Shown here: piece by piece, positions 6,139 to 7,220 of the stretch
How the letters are laid out: each line of letters starts with the position of its first letter
Numbering within the stretch: position 1 is the stretch's first letter
Assembly (NCBI GenBank): GCA_018817845.1
Contig: JAHITH010000013.1
Location: 1 to 7,220 of the forward strand
Direction of reading: 5' to 3'
DNA length: 7,220 bases
From: Patescibacteria group bacterium
Lineage (GTDB): Bacteria; Patescibacteriota; Microgenomatia; UBA1400; MFAQ01
The notes under the pieces: generated by a model
The model's input: only the letters and a program-made list of their open reading frames with translations
Database searches by the model: none
What the model was told of the DNA's origin: nothing
Made by a program: the position numbers and the translations under genes

Positions 6139-6163
6139 GTATACGGGGATTATACCATTTTTT
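6138..6163. repeat. inverted repeat overlapping the typA -10 box
   Basis: GGTATA (6138-6143) and TATACC (6151-6156) form a 6-bp inverted repeat around 7 bases. On the plus strand it is followed by an A and six T residues (6158-6163), so it could act as a weak terminator of antisense transcription from typA towards the second helicase. Because one arm contains the typA -10 box, it could instead be an operator, or the symmetry may simply reflect two TATA-like boxes facing each other. Confidence 0.35.
6149..6157 (-). promoter_or_regulatory. extended -10 promoter of typA
   Basis: The minus strand reads TGG then TATAAT, a consensus -10 with a TGn extension (6157 to 6149). Initiation is expected near 6142, giving a leader of about 36 bases. 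I see no strong -35, which an extended -10 promoter can do without. Confidence 0.65.
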
Positions 6164-6174
6164 AGTGGGTAGTG

Positions 6175-6180
6175 TAGACT
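6175..6180 (+). promoter_or_regulatory. weak candidate -10 for the second helicase
   Basis: TAGACT, preceded directly by TG, ends 10 bases before the ATG at 6191. Transcription would start within a few bases of the start codon, similar to the first helicase. There is no clear -35, and TATACC at 6151-6156 is an alternative, so this is tentative. Confidence 0.25.
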
Positions 6181-6190
6181 TAGATAGGTT

Positions 6191-7220
6191 ATGAAGTTGG
6201 ATATAAACAAGCAGTTTGAGGAGGTTTTGGATATTTTGGAGAATACCAATAGTCACATGTTTTTAACGGGTAGGGCCGGAACAGGTAAGTCTACCTTATT
6301 GGATTTGTTTAGGGATAGAACTGATAAACAAATTGCTGTGATTGCCCCTACTGGCGTAGCGGCGGTAAATGTTAAAGGTGAGACGATCCATAGCTTTTTT
6401 GGATTTAGGCCGAGTACAACTATGGTTCAGGCAAAAAGATTGGCTGGTAAAACTAAAAACAGGAAGCTATATGAATCTTTGGAGACTTTGGTGATTGATG
6501 AAATATCTATGGTTAGAGCGGATCTTTTGGATATGGTGAATGTTTTTTTGCAAACGGTTAGAGGAGATAATAGCGTATTTGGTGGGGTGCAGGTGGTGAT
6601 GGTGGGAGATTTGTATCAACTACCGCCAGTGGTGACTAATTATGAAGCAGAAGCCTTGAAAATGGCGTATGAGACACCTTACTTTTTTTCGGCTCTTGCA
6701 ATTATTGAAATGGGGCAGGATTTATTTAGACCACTTAAGTTTATGGAGCTAGAGAAGATTTATAGGCAGGAAGATGAGGAGTTTATTGATATTTTAAATA
6801 GCGTAAGAGAAAATAAAATTAATGAGCTGAAATTGTCTAGTTTTCAGGTGTTGGAGCATGGTTGGCAAAATATAAAAGATCATGTAATTTTAACGGCGGT
6901 GAATTACGTGGCTGATAAGATAAATTTGCAGAGACTGGGGCAGATCAAGTCTGATGAAAAGTTGTATATTGGTGATTTGTCTGGGGATTTTGATGGTAAA
7001 AGATTGCCAACGGATGAGCGGTTGACGCTAAAGGTTGGAGCAAGAATAATGATGCTTAATAATGATGATAGGGGTCGGTGGATAAACGGGACGATGGGGG
7101 TGGTGAGTAAGTTGAATAGGGCTACGGTAAAGGTTAAGTTTGATGATGGAGTTGAACATGAAGTAATGCCGTTTAGCTGGAGTATGTATAAATCTGTTTT
7201 TGATGAGGGATCTGGAACAA
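6191..7220 (+). CDS. PIF1-like DNA helicase, 5' part, cut by window end
   Basis: The frame runs open for 343 codons and leaves the window without a stop. Motifs: Walker A GRAGTGKS (27-34), motif Ia APTGVAAVNVKGETIHSFF (52-70), Walker B LVIDEISM (100-107), motif III GDLYQLPPV (139-147), IYRQ (190-193) with a likely arginine finger, then LKVGARIMMLNND and WINGTMGVV of the region before the second RecA-like domain. The last residues, WSMYKSVFDEGSGT, are where family members approach the HKSQG motif, which should lie just outside. The ATG is fixed by an in-frame TAG at 6185-6187; only a weak GATAGG precedes it. It has the same general family architecture as the helicase at 2624-4285, but similarity is mostly confined to motifs, so they are distinct subfamily members and not a recent duplicate. 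It is divergent from typA and shares the 85-base control region with it. Confidence 0.92.
   Translation, partial: MKLDINKQFEEVLDILENTNSHMFLTGRAGTGKSTLLDLFRDRTDKQIAVIAPTGVAAVNVKGETIHSFFGFRPSTTMVQAKRLAGKTKNRKLYESLETLVIDEISMVRADLLDMVNVFLQTVRGDNSVFGGVQVVMVGDLYQLPPVVTNYEAEALKMAYETPYFFSALAIIEMGQDLFRPLKFMELEKIYRQEDEEFIDILNSVRENKINELKLSSFQVLEHGWQNIKDHVILTAVNYVADKINLQRLGQIKSDEKLYIGDLSGDFDGKRLPTDERLTLKVGARIMMLNNDDRGRWINGTMGVVSKLNRATVKVKFDDGVEHEVMPFSWSMYKSVFDEGSGT

Noticed and set aside
6191..7220. Second helicase as a truncated pseudogene
   Set aside because: All motifs expected up to this point are intact and the frame is uninterrupted. It lacks its C-terminal motifs only because the window ends.
1..7220. 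Alternative genetic code (TGA read as glycine or tryptophan), seen in some CPR lineages
   Set aside because: All conserved genes are full length with TGG for Trp and GGN for Gly, end in TAA, and contain no in-frame TGA.
1..7220. CRISPR array, insertion sequence or transposase
   Set aside because: There are no regularly spaced repeats of 20 bases or more, no terminal inverted repeats with target duplications, and no transposase motif on either strand.

Overview
The window looks like chromosomal DNA from a small-genome bacterium, most likely of the Candidate Phyla Radiation (Patescibacteria). This is inferred from a low-to-moderate G+C content, PIF1-like helicases of a kind common in those genomes, tRNA genes without an encoded CCA, very tight gene packing and several starts without a good Shine-Dalgarno. 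No single marker here proves the assignment. The standard code fits: all complete reading frames end in TAA and none needs TGA read as an amino acid.

Layout. (1) 1-501: the 3' end of an unrecognised gene, possibly a papain/C39-like cysteine peptidase fold. (2) 502-679: a gene-free stretch with several small inverted repeats. (3) 680-832: a tandem pair of tRNA genes, Lys(CTT) and Arg(TCG). (4) 838-2501: a monocistronic unit with a possible weak terminator from the tRNAs, an extended -10 promoter, a good ribosome binding site, a 501-residue B12-domain-type radical SAM enzyme and a strong 10-bp hairpin. (5) 2587-4285: a complete PIF1/RecD-like helicase with a C-terminal helix-turn-helix region. 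(6) 4282-6105, minus strand: typA/bipA, the ribosome-associated GTPase, overlapping the helicase tail to tail by 4 bases. (7) 6106-6190: a compact divergent control region with a clear typA promoter and a terminator-like hairpin between that promoter and the start codon. (8) 6191 to the window end: a second PIF1-like helicase, cut by the window edge before its C-terminal motifs.

How the parts relate. The tRNAs and typA serve translation and the two helicases serve DNA maintenance; no single pathway joins them. The radical SAM gene has no visible partner (no precursor peptide, transporter or second enzyme). It differs in base composition from the helicase-typA block: that block carries a strong G-over-C excess on the plus strand whatever the gene direction, whereas the radical SAM gene is nearly balanced. 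It also has a conventional ribosome binding site while its downstream neighbours do not. Together with the adjacent tRNA pair this suggests, without proving, a later acquisition.

I found no convincing new multi-gene system. The best leads are the orphan radical SAM enzyme, the attenuator-like typA leader, the two helicases bracketing typA, and the structured gap upstream of the tRNAs.
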